Below, one piece after another: positions 44,953-53,021 of a stretch of 64,000 bases of DNA (positions within the stretch are counted from its first letter, which is position 1; every line of letters starts with the position of its first letter). This stretch comes from Erythrobacter aurantius (GTDB lineage Bacteria; Pseudomonadota; Alphaproteobacteria; Sphingomonadales; Sphingomonadaceae), in NCBI RefSeq assembly GCF_023823125.1, contig NZ_CP090949.1:1450001-1514000 (forward strand), written 5' to 3'. The translations under genes and the position numbers were made by a program. The notes beneath the pieces were generated by a model. That model saw only the letters and a list, made by a program, of their open reading frames with translations. It was not told where the DNA came from and did not search any database.

Positions 44953-46276
44953 GTGTGTTCTCCCGCTCCGCCCTCAGCCGGTCCCAATACGCAATCCTCT
45001 CGTGCACCTTGCGCTCGAACCCGCGTTCGACCGGCTCGTAGAAGGTCTGCGGCTCCATCTCTTCGGGCCAGTAATTGTCGCCCGAAAAGGCTTCTTCGGC
45101 CTCATGATCGTAGGAATAGCCAGCGCCATAGCCGATGTCCTTCATCAGTTTGGTCGGCGCGTTGAGGATATTGGCGGGCGGCATCAGCGATCCGGTTTCG
45201 CGCGCGGCCTTGAACGCGGATTTCTGCGCGGCATAGGCGGCGTTCGATTTGGGTGCGGTGGCGCAGTAAAGGCAGGCCTGCACGATGGCGAGTTCGCCTT
45301 CGGGGCTGCCAAGGAACTGATAGGCCTCCTTCGCCGCAAGGCACTGAGTCAGCGCCTGCGGATCGGCAAGGCCGATATCCTCGCTGGCGAACCGCACGAG
45401 GCGGCGCAGGACATAGAGCGGTTCCTCGCCCGCGGTCAGCATCCTTGCGAGATAATAGAGCGCAGCCTGCGGGTCGCTGCCCCTCAGCGATTTGTGCAGC
45501 GCGCTGATCAGATTGTAATGCCCGTCGCGATCCTTGTCATAGACGGCGACGCGGCGTTGCAGGAACTTGGCAAGCGCTTGCGGGTCGAGCGGTTCGGTCA
45601 GCCCGGCATTGTAGAGCGTTTCGGCTTGGCCCAGCAGGAACCGCCCGTCGCCATCGGCGCTGGCGATCAGAGCGGTGCGGGCTTCGGGAGTAAGGGGCAG
45701 GGGGCTTTCCAGCGCCTCGGCCCGCGCCAGCAGCGCTTCGAGCGCGTCATGCCCCAGCCGTTCAAGGATCAGGACCTGCGCCCGGCTGAGCAATGCCGCG
45801 TTGAGCGCGAAGCTGGGGTTTTCGGTGGTCGCGCCCACCAGCGTCACCGTGCCGCGTTCGACAAAGGGGAGGAAGCCGTCCTGCTGTGCGCGGTTGAACC
45901 GGTGGATCTCGTCCACGAACAACAGCGTCTTCTGACCCGCCTGCGCCATGCGGTCTGCCTCGGCAAAGGCTTTCTTGAGGTCTGCAACCCCTGAAAACAC
46001 TGCGCTGATCGAGACGAAGCGTATTCCCACCGCATCTGCGAGCAGCCGGGCGATGCTCGTCTTGCCGGTGCCGGGCGGGCCCCACAGGATCATGCTCGAC
46101 AGCTTGCCGGCATTCACCATCCGCCCGATCGCGCCTTCGGGGCCGGTGAGATGTTCCTGGCCGATCACCTCATCGAGGGTGCGCGGGCGAAGCCGGTTGG
46201 CCAGCGGCGCGTCATCGCGCGGCGCGTCTTCTCTGGCCGGAGCGGGCGGGGCATCATTTCCGAACAAGTCTGCCAT
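44936..46276 (-). CDS. rarA: Replication-associated recombination protein RarA (MgsA)
   Basis: AAA+ ATPase of the clamp-loader type that works at stalled forks. The 446 residues have the RarA N-terminus with LANRLRPRTLDEVIGQEHL, Walker A GPPGTGKT (66-73), Walker B LLFVDEIHRFN, sensor 1 GATTENPSF, and the C-terminal tetramerisation domain with LRRLVRFASEDIGLADP and RYTYDH-like KDIGYGAGYSYDHEAE. The name and length are typical. It is transcribed away from padR across a 103-base divergent spacer. Confidence 0.96.
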   Translation of the reverse strand: MADLFGNDAPPAPAREDAPRDDAPLANRLRPRTLDEVIGQEHLTGPEGAIGRMVNAGKLSSMILWGPPGTGKTSIARLLADAVGIRFVSISAVFSGVADLKKAFAEADRMAQAGQKTLLFVDEIHRFNRAQQDGFLPFVERGTVTLVGATTENPSFALNAALLSRAQVLILERLGHDALEALLARAEALESPLPLTPEARTALIASADGDGRFLLGQAETLYNAGLTEPLDPQALAKFLQRRVAVYDKDRDGHYNLISALHKSLRGSDPQAALYYLARMLTAGEEPLYVLRRLVRFASEDIGLADPQALTQCLAAKEAYQFLGSPEGELAIVQACLYCATAPKSNAAYAAQKSAFKAARETGSLMPPANILNAPTKLMKDIGYGAGYSYDHEAEEAFSGDNYWPEEMEPQTFYEPVERGFERKVHERIAYWDRLRAERENTHDPRI

Positions 46277-46328
46277 TTGTCAGGTGAGGTAAGCCCTTCG
46301 TCGGAAAAAGCCATACGGGACTTGTTTC

Positions 46329-46368
46329 GATAGGTCGAAGATATATCTTTAAACCAGAAAGACCTATC
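46329..46368. promoter_or_regulatory. padR leader palindromes (candidate PadR operator)
   Basis: AAGATATATCTT, a perfect 12-base palindrome, is at 46338-46349. It is enclosed by an exact 8-base inverted repeat GATAGGTC (46329-46336) and GACCTATC (46361-46368), right before the Shine-Dalgarno GGAGGA at 46370-46375. PadR proteins usually bind such inverted repeats at their own promoters. The rarA promoter must lie in the same spacer. Confidence 0.6.
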
Positions 46369-46379
46369 TGGAGGATGGT

Positions 46380-47033
46380 ATGAATTGGAATAGAGGCGGT
46401 CGTGGCGGGTGGAACAACCTTGGCCCGATGATTGCGATGATGGCGGCTTCAGCGGCCAGCGAATGGGAAAGCGAAACTCGCGGATCGCGTCGGCGCGGGC
46501 GCGATTGGAGCGACGGTGACGAACGCCCCCGGCGCAAGCGGCGCGGACGGATGTTCGCGCAGGGCGAATTGCGCCTCGCGCTGCTGGCCCTGATCGAGCG
46601 CGAACCGCGCCACGGCTATGAACTGATCCGCGCGATCGAAGACATGACTGGCGGCAGCTACGCGCCTTCGCCCGGCGCGGTCTATCCGAAGCTGCAGATG
46701 CTCGAAGAAGAAGGCCAGATCAAACCGGCCAAGACCAAGTCGAGCGAAGACGACGAGGATGCCGGCGGCAAGAAGCCGTTCAAGGTCACCAAATCGGGCA
46801 AGGCCGAGCTGGAGGACCGCGCAGACGAGGTCGAAGAACTGATGGGCCGCCTTGGCGAACATGGCGAAAGGGCCGAGCGCGTGCGCGAGAAATCGCCTGA
46901 TCTGTTCCGGGCAATGGGCAATCTCGCCAATGTGCTCAAGAACCGGGCCAAGGCCGGAAAGCTCGACCAGCAGACGATCGACCAGATCGTCGACATTATC
47001 GACGAGGTCGCCAAGCGTATCGAACGCTTGTGA
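46380..47033 (+). CDS. PadR family transcriptional regulator
   Basis: The 217-residue protein has an Asn/Gly/Trp-rich N-terminus, a basic RRRGRDWSDGDERPRRKRRGR stretch, then a PadR winged helix (about 58-140: ELRLALLALIEREPRHGYELIRAI, SPGAVYPKLQMLEEEGQI with the KVTKSGKAEL wing) and a C-terminal coiled dimerisation region. The wing carries an acidic insertion (SSEDDEDAGGKKP). The effector is unknown. A strong palindrome in its leader suggests autoregulation, and the membrane protein just downstream is a likely target. Confidence 0.93.
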   Translation: MNWNRGGRGGWNNLGPMIAMMAASAASEWESETRGSRRRGRDWSDGDERPRRKRRGRMFAQGELRLALLALIEREPRHGYELIRAIEDMTGGSYAPSPGAVYPKLQMLEEEGQIKPAKTKSSEDDEDAGGKKPFKVTKSGKAELEDRADEVEELMGRLGEHGERAERVREKSPDLFRAMGNLANVLKNRAKAGKLDQQTIDQIVDIIDEVAKRIERL

Positions 47034-47098
47034 GCAAGCCCGCACTGTGACATCCTCTTCACCGGGTCGGGTCGCACCGATACGGGGAGGGGATGATC

Positions 47099-47560
47099 AT
47101 GAACAGCAGGCTGGGCGGACCGCCAAAGACGCCGTGGCACCTGTGGGTGGTTGGCGCGATTGCTGTGTTCTGGAACGCGTTCGGCGCGACCGATTACACC
47201 ATGACGCAGCTGGGCAATATCGAATGGATCACCTCGATGGGTTTCGACGAGGCGACCGCGAAGACCATGCTCGATTTTCTGGGCGCTGCCCCGGCATGGG
47301 CCGATGCCGCATGGGCGCTGGGCGTATGGGGCGGTCTGGCGGGAGCCTTCCTGCTGCTGGCACGCAGCCGCTTTGCCATCTTCGCTTTCGCCGCTTCGAT
47401 CGTGGGTGTGATCGGATCGATGGTCTATCAGGCAGGCGCCGATTATCCGCCCGAACTGGCCGAAATGGGCAACTCGCCCATGATGTACATCGTGCTGTCG
47501 ATTGCCGTGCTGCTGCTGGCCTATTCGGTCTGGGTGCAGCGTTCGGGTGTGCTGAAGTAA
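47099..47560 (+). CDS. Small membrane protein of unknown function downstream of padR
   Basis: A 153-residue protein with four membrane helices (WHLWVVGAIAVFWNAFGA, ADAAWALGVWGGLAGAFLLLA, FAIFAFAASIVGVIGSMVYQ, MMYIVLSIAVLLLAYSVWV). No family was recognised with confidence. The second ATG was taken because GGAGG lies 8 bases before it; the first ATG, two codons earlier, overlaps that site. It follows padR by 65 bases on the same strand and is a candidate member of its regulon. It ends four bases from the convergent glycosyltransferase gene. Confidence 0.75.
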   Translation: MNSRLGGPPKTPWHLWVVGAIAVFWNAFGATDYTMTQLGNIEWITSMGFDEATAKTMLDFLGAAPAWADAAWALGVWGGLAGAFLLLARSRFAIFAFAASIVGVIGSMVYQAGADYPPELAEMGNSPMMYIVLSIAVLLLAYSVWVQRSGVLK

Positions 47561-47564
47561 GCGA

Positions 47565-48776
47565 TCAGGCGGCGGCTTCGGCTGCCGCCTCTGCTTCCTG
47601 CAGGGCGCGCCGGTCTTCGATCAGGCGGATATAGGTGTCCGCGACGACCTGATTGATCGCTTCCCAGCTGTATTCCATGCTGCGTTCCTCACCCGCCGCG
47701 CCGTGTGCCTTGCGCAGCGCGGGATCGGTGCAATAGGGCGCGATTGCCTCTGCCAGACCTTCGCTGTCGGGAGCCTCCGCCCCCTTCTTTCCAACCAGCG
47801 GGACAAGCCGCCCGGTCACACCGTCGGTGACGAGGCTCGACGCCCCAGTGGCCCCTGCGGCGACGACCGGCAGGCCGCTCGCCATCGCTTCCAAAGTGAC
47901 GTTGCCAAAGGTTTCGGTGATCGACGGGTTGAAGAAGATGTCCCCGCTTGCCAGCGCCTGACCCAGTTCGGCCCCGGTCTTGAACCCGGCGAAGATGCCG
48001 CCGGGCAGCGCATCCTGAAACCAGCCGCGCGCCGGGCCGTCGCCGATCACCAGCACCTTGTGCGGGATCTGCCGCTTGCGCAGCTGCACGATGGTTTCGG
48101 CAAAGACGTCCAGCCCCTTTTCCATCACCAGCCGGCCAAGGAACACGATGGCCACGTCATCATCTTCAAGGCCGAGGCTGCGGCGCCACTCGAGGTCGCG
48201 CCGTTCGCTGGAAAAGATCGTCCGGTCGACCCCGCGCGACCACAGGCTGATGTCGTCGTGCATGTCCATCGCCAGCAATTCGTCGATCATGCTCTGCGAC
48301 GGAGCGACCAGCGCATCGCAGCGATTGTAGAAACGCCGCAGGATGCGGATCAGCAGCGGCTCAAGAAACGCCATGTTGTAATAGCGCGGATAGGTTTCGA
48401 ACCGTGTGTGGACGCTGGCCAGAACGGGAATGTCCCAATCCTGCGCCCAACGCAGCGCCGCATGCCCTGCCGGATCGGGCGAGGATACGTGCACGATATT
48501 GGGCCGGAATTTTTCGAGATCGCGCCGCACTTTCGCGCCGAGGCCGGTGGGGAAGCGATATTCTCCGCGCCCGAACGGCATTCCGACCGATGGCGTGCCG
48601 ACAAGATCGCCGGTCGGCTCGAACGCGGGCTCTGCCACTGTGGGCGAATAGACGCGCACCGCCGCGCCCTTGCCCAGAAGCGAGCCGACAAGGCGATTGA
48701 GCGCCTGGTTCGCGCCATCGCGAGTGTAGTTGTAGTTGCCGCTGAACAGGGCAATGCGGAGGTCGGAGGTGTCCAT
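47565..48776 (-). CDS. GT4-family glycosyltransferase
   Basis: The 403-residue GT-B protein shows the N-terminal acceptor domain (IALFSGNYNYTRDGANQAL), PNIVHVSSPDPAG, and the GT4 C-terminal block VAIVFLGRLVMEKGLDVF, LVIGDGP and the EX7E motif in NPSITETFGNVTLEAMASGLP. It resembles sugar transferases acting on lipids, such as the SQD2/PimB type. Acceptor and sugar are not known. An earlier in-frame ATG would overlap the serC leader and is not preferred. Transcribed divergently from serC. Confidence 0.88.
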   Translation of the reverse strand: MDTSDLRIALFSGNYNYTRDGANQALNRLVGSLLGKGAAVRVYSPTVAEPAFEPTGDLVGTPSVGMPFGRGEYRFPTGLGAKVRRDLEKFRPNIVHVSSPDPAGHAALRWAQDWDIPVLASVHTRFETYPRYYNMAFLEPLLIRILRRFYNRCDALVAPSQSMIDELLAMDMHDDISLWSRGVDRTIFSSERRDLEWRRSLGLEDDDVAIVFLGRLVMEKGLDVFAETIVQLRKRQIPHKVLVIGDGPARGWFQDALPGGIFAGFKTGAELGQALASGDIFFNPSITETFGNVTLEAMASGLPVVAAGATGASSLVTDGVTGRLVPLVGKKGAEAPDSEGLAEAIAPYCTDPALRKAHGAAGEERSMEYSWEAINQVVADTYIRLIEDRRALQEAEAAAEAAA

Positions 48777-48899
48777 GATCGGAGCGCCTTTTAGGCGAGC
48801 GCGCTGCAGAATGCGAGAGGGGGGAGGAGGGTTTGTTATCCGCAGCCATGACGATGCCCGCGTCACAGAATGATTGACTCGTTCCCGCATCTCACTAAA

Positions 48900-48952
48900 G
48901 GCGGCTCCGGGCCACGCGGTCCCAACGCCGCGCGAGCTCTCTGCAAGGAGAG
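48900..48952 (+). promoter_or_regulatory. serC leader RNA candidate with SD-sequestering hairpin
   Basis: First arm: GCGGC at 48901-48905 can pair with GCCGC at 48927-48931, with an inner GGGCC/GGTCCC stem. Second hairpin: CTCTCT-GCAA-GGAGAG at 48937-48952, a GNRA-type loop whose right arm is the serC Shine-Dalgarno sequence. A two-hairpin serC RNA motif upstream of serC is known in alphaproteobacteria; that this is it is inferred from place and layout. Confidence 0.6.
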
Positions 48953-48957
48953 AATAC

Positions 48958-50136
48958 ATGACTGACTACGCACGCGGGCTCTTGCACGAGCCCCCGCTCA
49001 AGCCTGAGCGTCCGCAATTTTCATCCGGCCCGACGGTCAAGTTCCCCGGATGGTCCCTCGACAAATTGAAAACCGATTCGCTCGGGCGTTCGCACCGCTC
49101 CGCGCTGGGCAAGGCGCGTCTCAAATACGCGATCGACCTCACCCGCGAACTGCTGGGCGTGCCCGATGATTACCTGATCGGGATCATGCCCGCATCGGAC
49201 ACCGGCGCGCTCGAATGCGCGATGTGGACCATGCTCGATCCTGCGCGCCCGGTGACGGTCGCCGCGTGGGAAAGCTTTGGCAATGTGTGGATTCAGGATG
49301 CGGTGAAGCAGCTCAAGCTGCCCAACCTGCAAACCATGACCGCCGATTACGGCGAAATTCCCGATCTCACCACGATCCCGCAGCGCAACGATGTCGTCTT
49401 CACCTGGAACGGCACGACCTCGGGCGCAAAAATCCCGAACACCGACTGGTTGGAGCCGGGCCGCGAAGGGATCACCATCAACGACGCCACCAGCGCCATC
49501 TTCGCGATGGAGATGGACTGGGCAAAGCTCGATGCGACCACCTTCAGCTGGCAGAAGATCATGGGATCGGAAGCCCAGCACGGCATGCTGATCCTCAGCC
49601 CCAAGGCCGTGGCGCGGATCGAAAGCTATGATCCGGCATGGCCGCTGCCCAAGCTGTTCCGCCTGAAGAAGGGCGACAAGATCAACCAGGGCATTTTCGT
49701 CGGCGAAACGATCAACACGCCGTCGATGCTGGCAACCGAAGATTACATCGCCGCGCTCGAATGGGCGAAGTCGATCGGCGGGCGCAAGGCCCTGTTCGAA
49801 CGCGCTGACCGTAACGCCAAGATCGTCAAGGACTGGATCGAGGCGAAGCCGTGGCTGAAGAACATGGTTTCCGACCCGGCCAAGCGCACCAACACCGGCG
49901 TCTGCATGAAGTTCACCGGCGAATGGTACGACAGCCTGTCGCCTGAAGATCAGGCCGCGGTGCCCAAGAAGATCGTCAAGCTGCTGGAAGAACGCCACGT
50001 CGGCTATGACTTCAACGGCTATCGCGACGCACCGCCGTCCCTGCGCATCTGGTGCGGCGGCACGGTCGAGGCGGAGGATATCGAACGCCTCCTGCCGTGG
50101 ATCGAATGGGCCTACGAAACCGTCAAGAACGGCTGA
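48958..50136 (+). CDS. serC: Phosphoserine aminotransferase SerC (alphaproteobacterial type)
   Basis: PLP class V aminotransferase that makes phosphoserine from 3-phosphohydroxypyruvate and glutamate. The 392 residues contain FSSGPTVKFPGWS at the start, LGVPDDYLIGIMPASDTGALECAMW, the FTWNGTTSGAKIP region, INDATSAIFAMEM and the Schiff-base K200 in FSWQKIMGSEAQHG. Length and motifs fit the alphaproteobacterial/archaeal form. The start is the ATG behind GGAGAG; an upstream in-frame start would run through the leader structure. serA follows, so the serine route is grouped. Confidence 0.95.
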   Translation: MTDYARGLLHEPPLKPERPQFSSGPTVKFPGWSLDKLKTDSLGRSHRSALGKARLKYAIDLTRELLGVPDDYLIGIMPASDTGALECAMWTMLDPARPVTVAAWESFGNVWIQDAVKQLKLPNLQTMTADYGEIPDLTTIPQRNDVVFTWNGTTSGAKIPNTDWLEPGREGITINDATSAIFAMEMDWAKLDATTFSWQKIMGSEAQHGMLILSPKAVARIESYDPAWPLPKLFRLKKGDKINQGIFVGETINTPSMLATEDYIAALEWAKSIGGRKALFERADRNAKIVKDWIEAKPWLKNMVSDPAKRTNTGVCMKFTGEWYDSLSPEDQAAVPKKIVKLLEERHVGYDFNGYRDAPPSLRIWCGGTVEAEDIERLLPWIEWAYETVKNG

Positions 50137-50146
50137 CCTCATCCTT

Positions 50147-50170
50147 GCGCCCCCGCCAGCGGCGGGGCGC
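50147..50170 (+). terminator. GC hairpin after serC
   Basis: GCG-CCCC-GCC pairs with GGC-GGGG-CGC, ten pairs with one bulged C, around an AGC loop. It is followed by TCTCCC and not by a T-run. It could limit read-through from serC to serA. Confidence 0.5.
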
Positions 50171-50186
50171 TCTCCCGTGCATCAAC

Positions 50187-50218
50187 CCCAGCAGACTGGG
50201 CTCCTGTAATCGCAGGAG
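50187..50218 (+). promoter_or_regulatory. Two abutting hairpins in the serA leader
   Basis: CCCAG-CAGA-CTGGG (50187-50200) is followed with no gap by CTCCTG-TAATCG-CAGGAG (50201-50218); both stems are perfect. They end 18 bases before the serA ATG, close to its AGGAAT ribosome site. They may affect serA translation or protect the transcript. Confidence 0.5.
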
Positions 50219-50236
50219 CGCACACAGGAATTTACC

Positions 50237-51820
50237 ATGACCAAACCCAAAGTACTCATCTCTGACAAGATGGACCCGAACGCCGCACGCATTTTCGAAG
50301 AGCGCGGTTGCGATGTCGATGTGATCACCGGCGAAACTCCCGAAGAACTGACCGCCCGCATCGGCGAATACGATGGCCTCGCCATCCGTTCCTCGACCAA
50401 GGTGACCAAGGCGATCCTTGACGCGGCGACCAATCTGAAGGTCATCGGCCGCGCCGGGATCGGGGTGGACAACGTCGATATCCCCTGCGCCAGTTCCAAA
50501 GGCGTGGTGGTGATGAACACCCCGTTCGGCAACTCGATCACCACCGCAGAACACGCAATCGCGCTGATGTTCGCGCTGGCGCGGCAAATTCCCGACGCCA
50601 ATGTCCAGACGCAGGCGGGCGAATGGCCCAAGAGCGGCTTTATGGGCGTGGAACTGACCAACAAGACGCTGGGCCTGATCGGGGCGGGCAACATCGGCTC
50701 GATCGTCGCCAGCCGCGCGCTTGGCCTCAAGATGAAGGTGATCGCCTATGATCCCTTCCTGACGGAGGATCGCGCGGTGGAAATGGGCGTGGAGAAGGTC
50801 GACCTCGACACGCTGCTGTCGCGCGCCGATTTCGTCACGCTGCACACCCCGCTGACAGATGAAACCCGCAACATCCTCAGCCGCGAACGGCTCGAAGGGG
50901 CGAAGAAGGGCATCCGCATCATCAACTGCGCGCGCGGCGGGCTGATTGACGAGGCGGCGCTGAAGGATTGCCTCGAAAGCGGCCAGGTCGCAGGGGCGGC
51001 ATTGGATGTGTTCGCGGTTGAACCGGCGAAGGAAAACCCGCTGTTCGGCGCACCCAACTTCATCTGCACCCCGCACCTTGGCGCATCGACAACCGAAGCG
51101 CAGGTCAATGTCGCCTTGCAGGTGGCCGAACAGATGGCCGATTACCTCGTCAACGGCGGCGTCACCAACGCGCTCAACATGCCTTCGCTATCGGCGGAAG
51201 AAGCGCCCAAGCTGAAGCCTTACATGGCGCTCGCCGAAAAGCTCGGCAGCCTTGTCGGGCAGCTGGCGCACGGCAATCTGACCAAGATCAGCATCGAACG
51301 CGAAGGCGCGGCGGCTGAGCTTTCGGGCAAGCCGATCACCGGCGCGGTGCTGGCGGGCTTCATGCGCCGCTATTCGGACACTGTGAACATGGTCAATGCG
51401 CCGTTCCTCGCCAAGGAGCGCGGGCTGGAAGTGTCGGAAATCCGCCAGACCCGCGATGGCGCGTTCAACACGCTGATCCGCGTTTCGGTCGAAACCGAGC
51501 AGGGCACGCGTTCCGTCGCGGGGACGCTGTTCGGCAAGGACGCACCGCGTCTGGTCGAGATTTTCGGCATCGGCATCGAAGCCGATCTGGATGGCCACAT
51601 GCTGTACGTCGTCAACGACGACAAGCCGGGCTTCATCGGCCGCATCGGCACGCTGCTGGGATCGAAGGGCATCAACATCGGCACCTTCAACCTCGGTCGC
51701 CGGGATGCAGGCTGCGAAGCGGTGCTGCTGCTGAGCCTCGACGAAGAAGTCGGCCCTGACGTGATCGCCGAAGCCGCCGGGGTCGAAGGGGTCAAGACAG
51801 TCAAGGCACTGAGCTTCTGA
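50237..51820 (+). CDS. serA: D-3-phosphoglycerate dehydrogenase SerA
   Basis: NAD-linked first enzyme of serine synthesis. The 527 residues give the long form: substrate/NAD domains (RSSTKVTKAIL, GRAGIGVDNVDI, NTPFGNSITTAEHAIALM, GLIGAGNIGSIVASRALG, NCARGGLIDEAAL, TPHLGASTTEAQ), an intervening allosteric-substrate-binding region (about 330-450), and a C-terminal ACT domain (MLYVVNDDKPGFIGRIGTLLGSKGINI) for serine feedback. RBS AGGAAT is 7 bases upstream. It lies 100 bases after serC in the same direction. Confidence 0.97.
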   Translation: MTKPKVLISDKMDPNAARIFEERGCDVDVITGETPEELTARIGEYDGLAIRSSTKVTKAILDAATNLKVIGRAGIGVDNVDIPCASSKGVVVMNTPFGNSITTAEHAIALMFALARQIPDANVQTQAGEWPKSGFMGVELTNKTLGLIGAGNIGSIVASRALGLKMKVIAYDPFLTEDRAVEMGVEKVDLDTLLSRADFVTLHTPLTDETRNILSRERLEGAKKGIRIINCARGGLIDEAALKDCLESGQVAGAALDVFAVEPAKENPLFGAPNFICTPHLGASTTEAQVNVALQVAEQMADYLVNGGVTNALNMPSLSAEEAPKLKPYMALAEKLGSLVGQLAHGNLTKISIEREGAAAELSGKPITGAVLAGFMRRYSDTVNMVNAPFLAKERGLEVSEIRQTRDGAFNTLIRVSVETEQGTRSVAGTLFGKDAPRLVEIFGIGIEADLDGHMLYVVNDDKPGFIGRIGTLLGSKGINIGTFNLGRRDAGCEAVLLLSLDEEVGPDVIAEAAGVEGVKTVKALSF

Positions 51821-51831
51821 TCATGCAATTC

Positions 51832-51867
51832 GCCACCCGGATGCGGTCGCCTCCGTCGCCGGGTGGC
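51832..51867 (+). terminator. Hairpin between serA and hisZ
   Basis: GCCACCCGG and CCGGGTGGC pair perfectly, nine pairs, over an 18-base loop that contains a short CGG/CCG stem of its own. Followed by AAACCCCTT. Starts 11 bases after the serA stop and probably reduces read-through to hisZ. Confidence 0.6.
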
Positions 51868-51911
51868 AAACCCCTTCACGCCTTTGTGAATGATCGCTAA
51901 GCGCGCATGCG

Positions 51912-53021
51912 ATGAACAAAAGCTCTGATCTCCTGCCCGAAGGGCTTGAAGACCGCCTGCCGGCTTCCGCCGCGAGGATCACCCGCGCAATGCGCGCGTG
52001 TCTGGATGTGCTGGACGCGCACGGATACGACCGGGTGCGTCCGCCGCTGCTCGAATTCGAACGCACGCTTGCAAGCCGTATGCCTGCCGGGGTGGCGACG
52101 CAGCGGTGTTTTCGCTTCGTCGATCCGGTCAGCCTGCGCACGCTTGCGCTGCGCAGCGATATCACCCCGCAGATCGGCCGCATCGCCGCCACCAGCATGG
52201 CCAATGCGCCGCGCCCGCTGCGGCTGGCCTATTGCGGTGACACTGCCGTGATCAAGGCCAGCCAGCTCGATCCGGCGCGCGAACGTTTGCAGCTTGGCGG
52301 GGAACTGATCGGGGCCGATACCGTCGCCGCGGCGAGCGAGATTGTCACCACCGCGATCGAGACCTGTCAGGCTGCGGGCCTTTCGGGGATTTCGGTCGAT
52401 TTCACTCTGCCCGACCTCGTAGACACGCTCGCAGCGCAGGATGCGGCGCTGGATGCGGAGACGGTCGAAGCGATCCGGCGCGAACTGGATACCAAGGACG
52501 CTGGCGGATTGAAGGCGGTGGGCGGGGCGGATTACCTGCCGCTGCTTTATGCCACCGGCCCCTTTGCCGAGGCGCTTGATGCGCTGCGTGAATTCGACAA
52601 GGCCGGGGCACTCACCTCGCGGATCGAAGGGCTGGCGGCGATTGCCGGACGCATCGGAGACAGCGCGCGCATCACGCTCGACCCGACCGAGCGGCACGGG
52701 TTCGAATACCAGTCATGGCTGGGCTTCACCCTCTATGCCGAGGGCGTACGCGGCGCCGTGGGCCGGGGCGGAACCTATCGCATCGGCGGCAGCGACGAAG
52801 CGGCGACCGGGTTCACGCTCTATCTCGATCGCCTTGCCGAAGGAGCGGCTGAGCCCGACGCGGCGCGCAAGGTCTATCTCGCGCTCGGTCACGATCCCGC
52901 CGCCGCTGCCAAGCTGCGCAGCGAAGGCGCGCGGACTATCGCCCAGATCGGCGAAAACGAAGACCCGGCCGCATTGGGCTGCACCCACGTGCTGCGCGGC
53001 ACGGAGACTGCGCCGCTCTAA
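51912..53021 (+). CDS. hisZ: ATP phosphoribosyltransferase regulatory subunit HisZ
   Basis: Paralogue of histidyl-tRNA synthetase without aminoacylation, forming the octamer with the short HisG to start histidine synthesis. The 369 residues show the class II core (LLPEGLEDRLPASAARITRAM, RVRPPLLEFE, FVDPVSLRTLALRSDITPQIGRIAAT) and a glycine-rich C-terminal part (GVRGAVGRGGTYRIGG). It lacks the anticodon-binding domain of a full HisS. No hisG is in the window, so the partner is elsewhere. The 3' end overlaps the convergent hydrolase by four bases. Confidence 0.92.
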   Translation: MNKSSDLLPEGLEDRLPASAARITRAMRACLDVLDAHGYDRVRPPLLEFERTLASRMPAGVATQRCFRFVDPVSLRTLALRSDITPQIGRIAATSMANAPRPLRLAYCGDTAVIKASQLDPARERLQLGGELIGADTVAAASEIVTTAIETCQAAGLSGISVDFTLPDLVDTLAAQDAALDAETVEAIRRELDTKDAGGLKAVGGADYLPLLYATGPFAEALDALREFDKAGALTSRIEGLAAIAGRIGDSARITLDPTERHGFEYQSWLGFTLYAEGVRGAVGRGGTYRIGGSDEAATGFTLYLDRLAEGAAEPDAARKVYLALGHDPAAAAKLRSEGARTIAQIGENEDPAALGCTHVLRGTETAPL

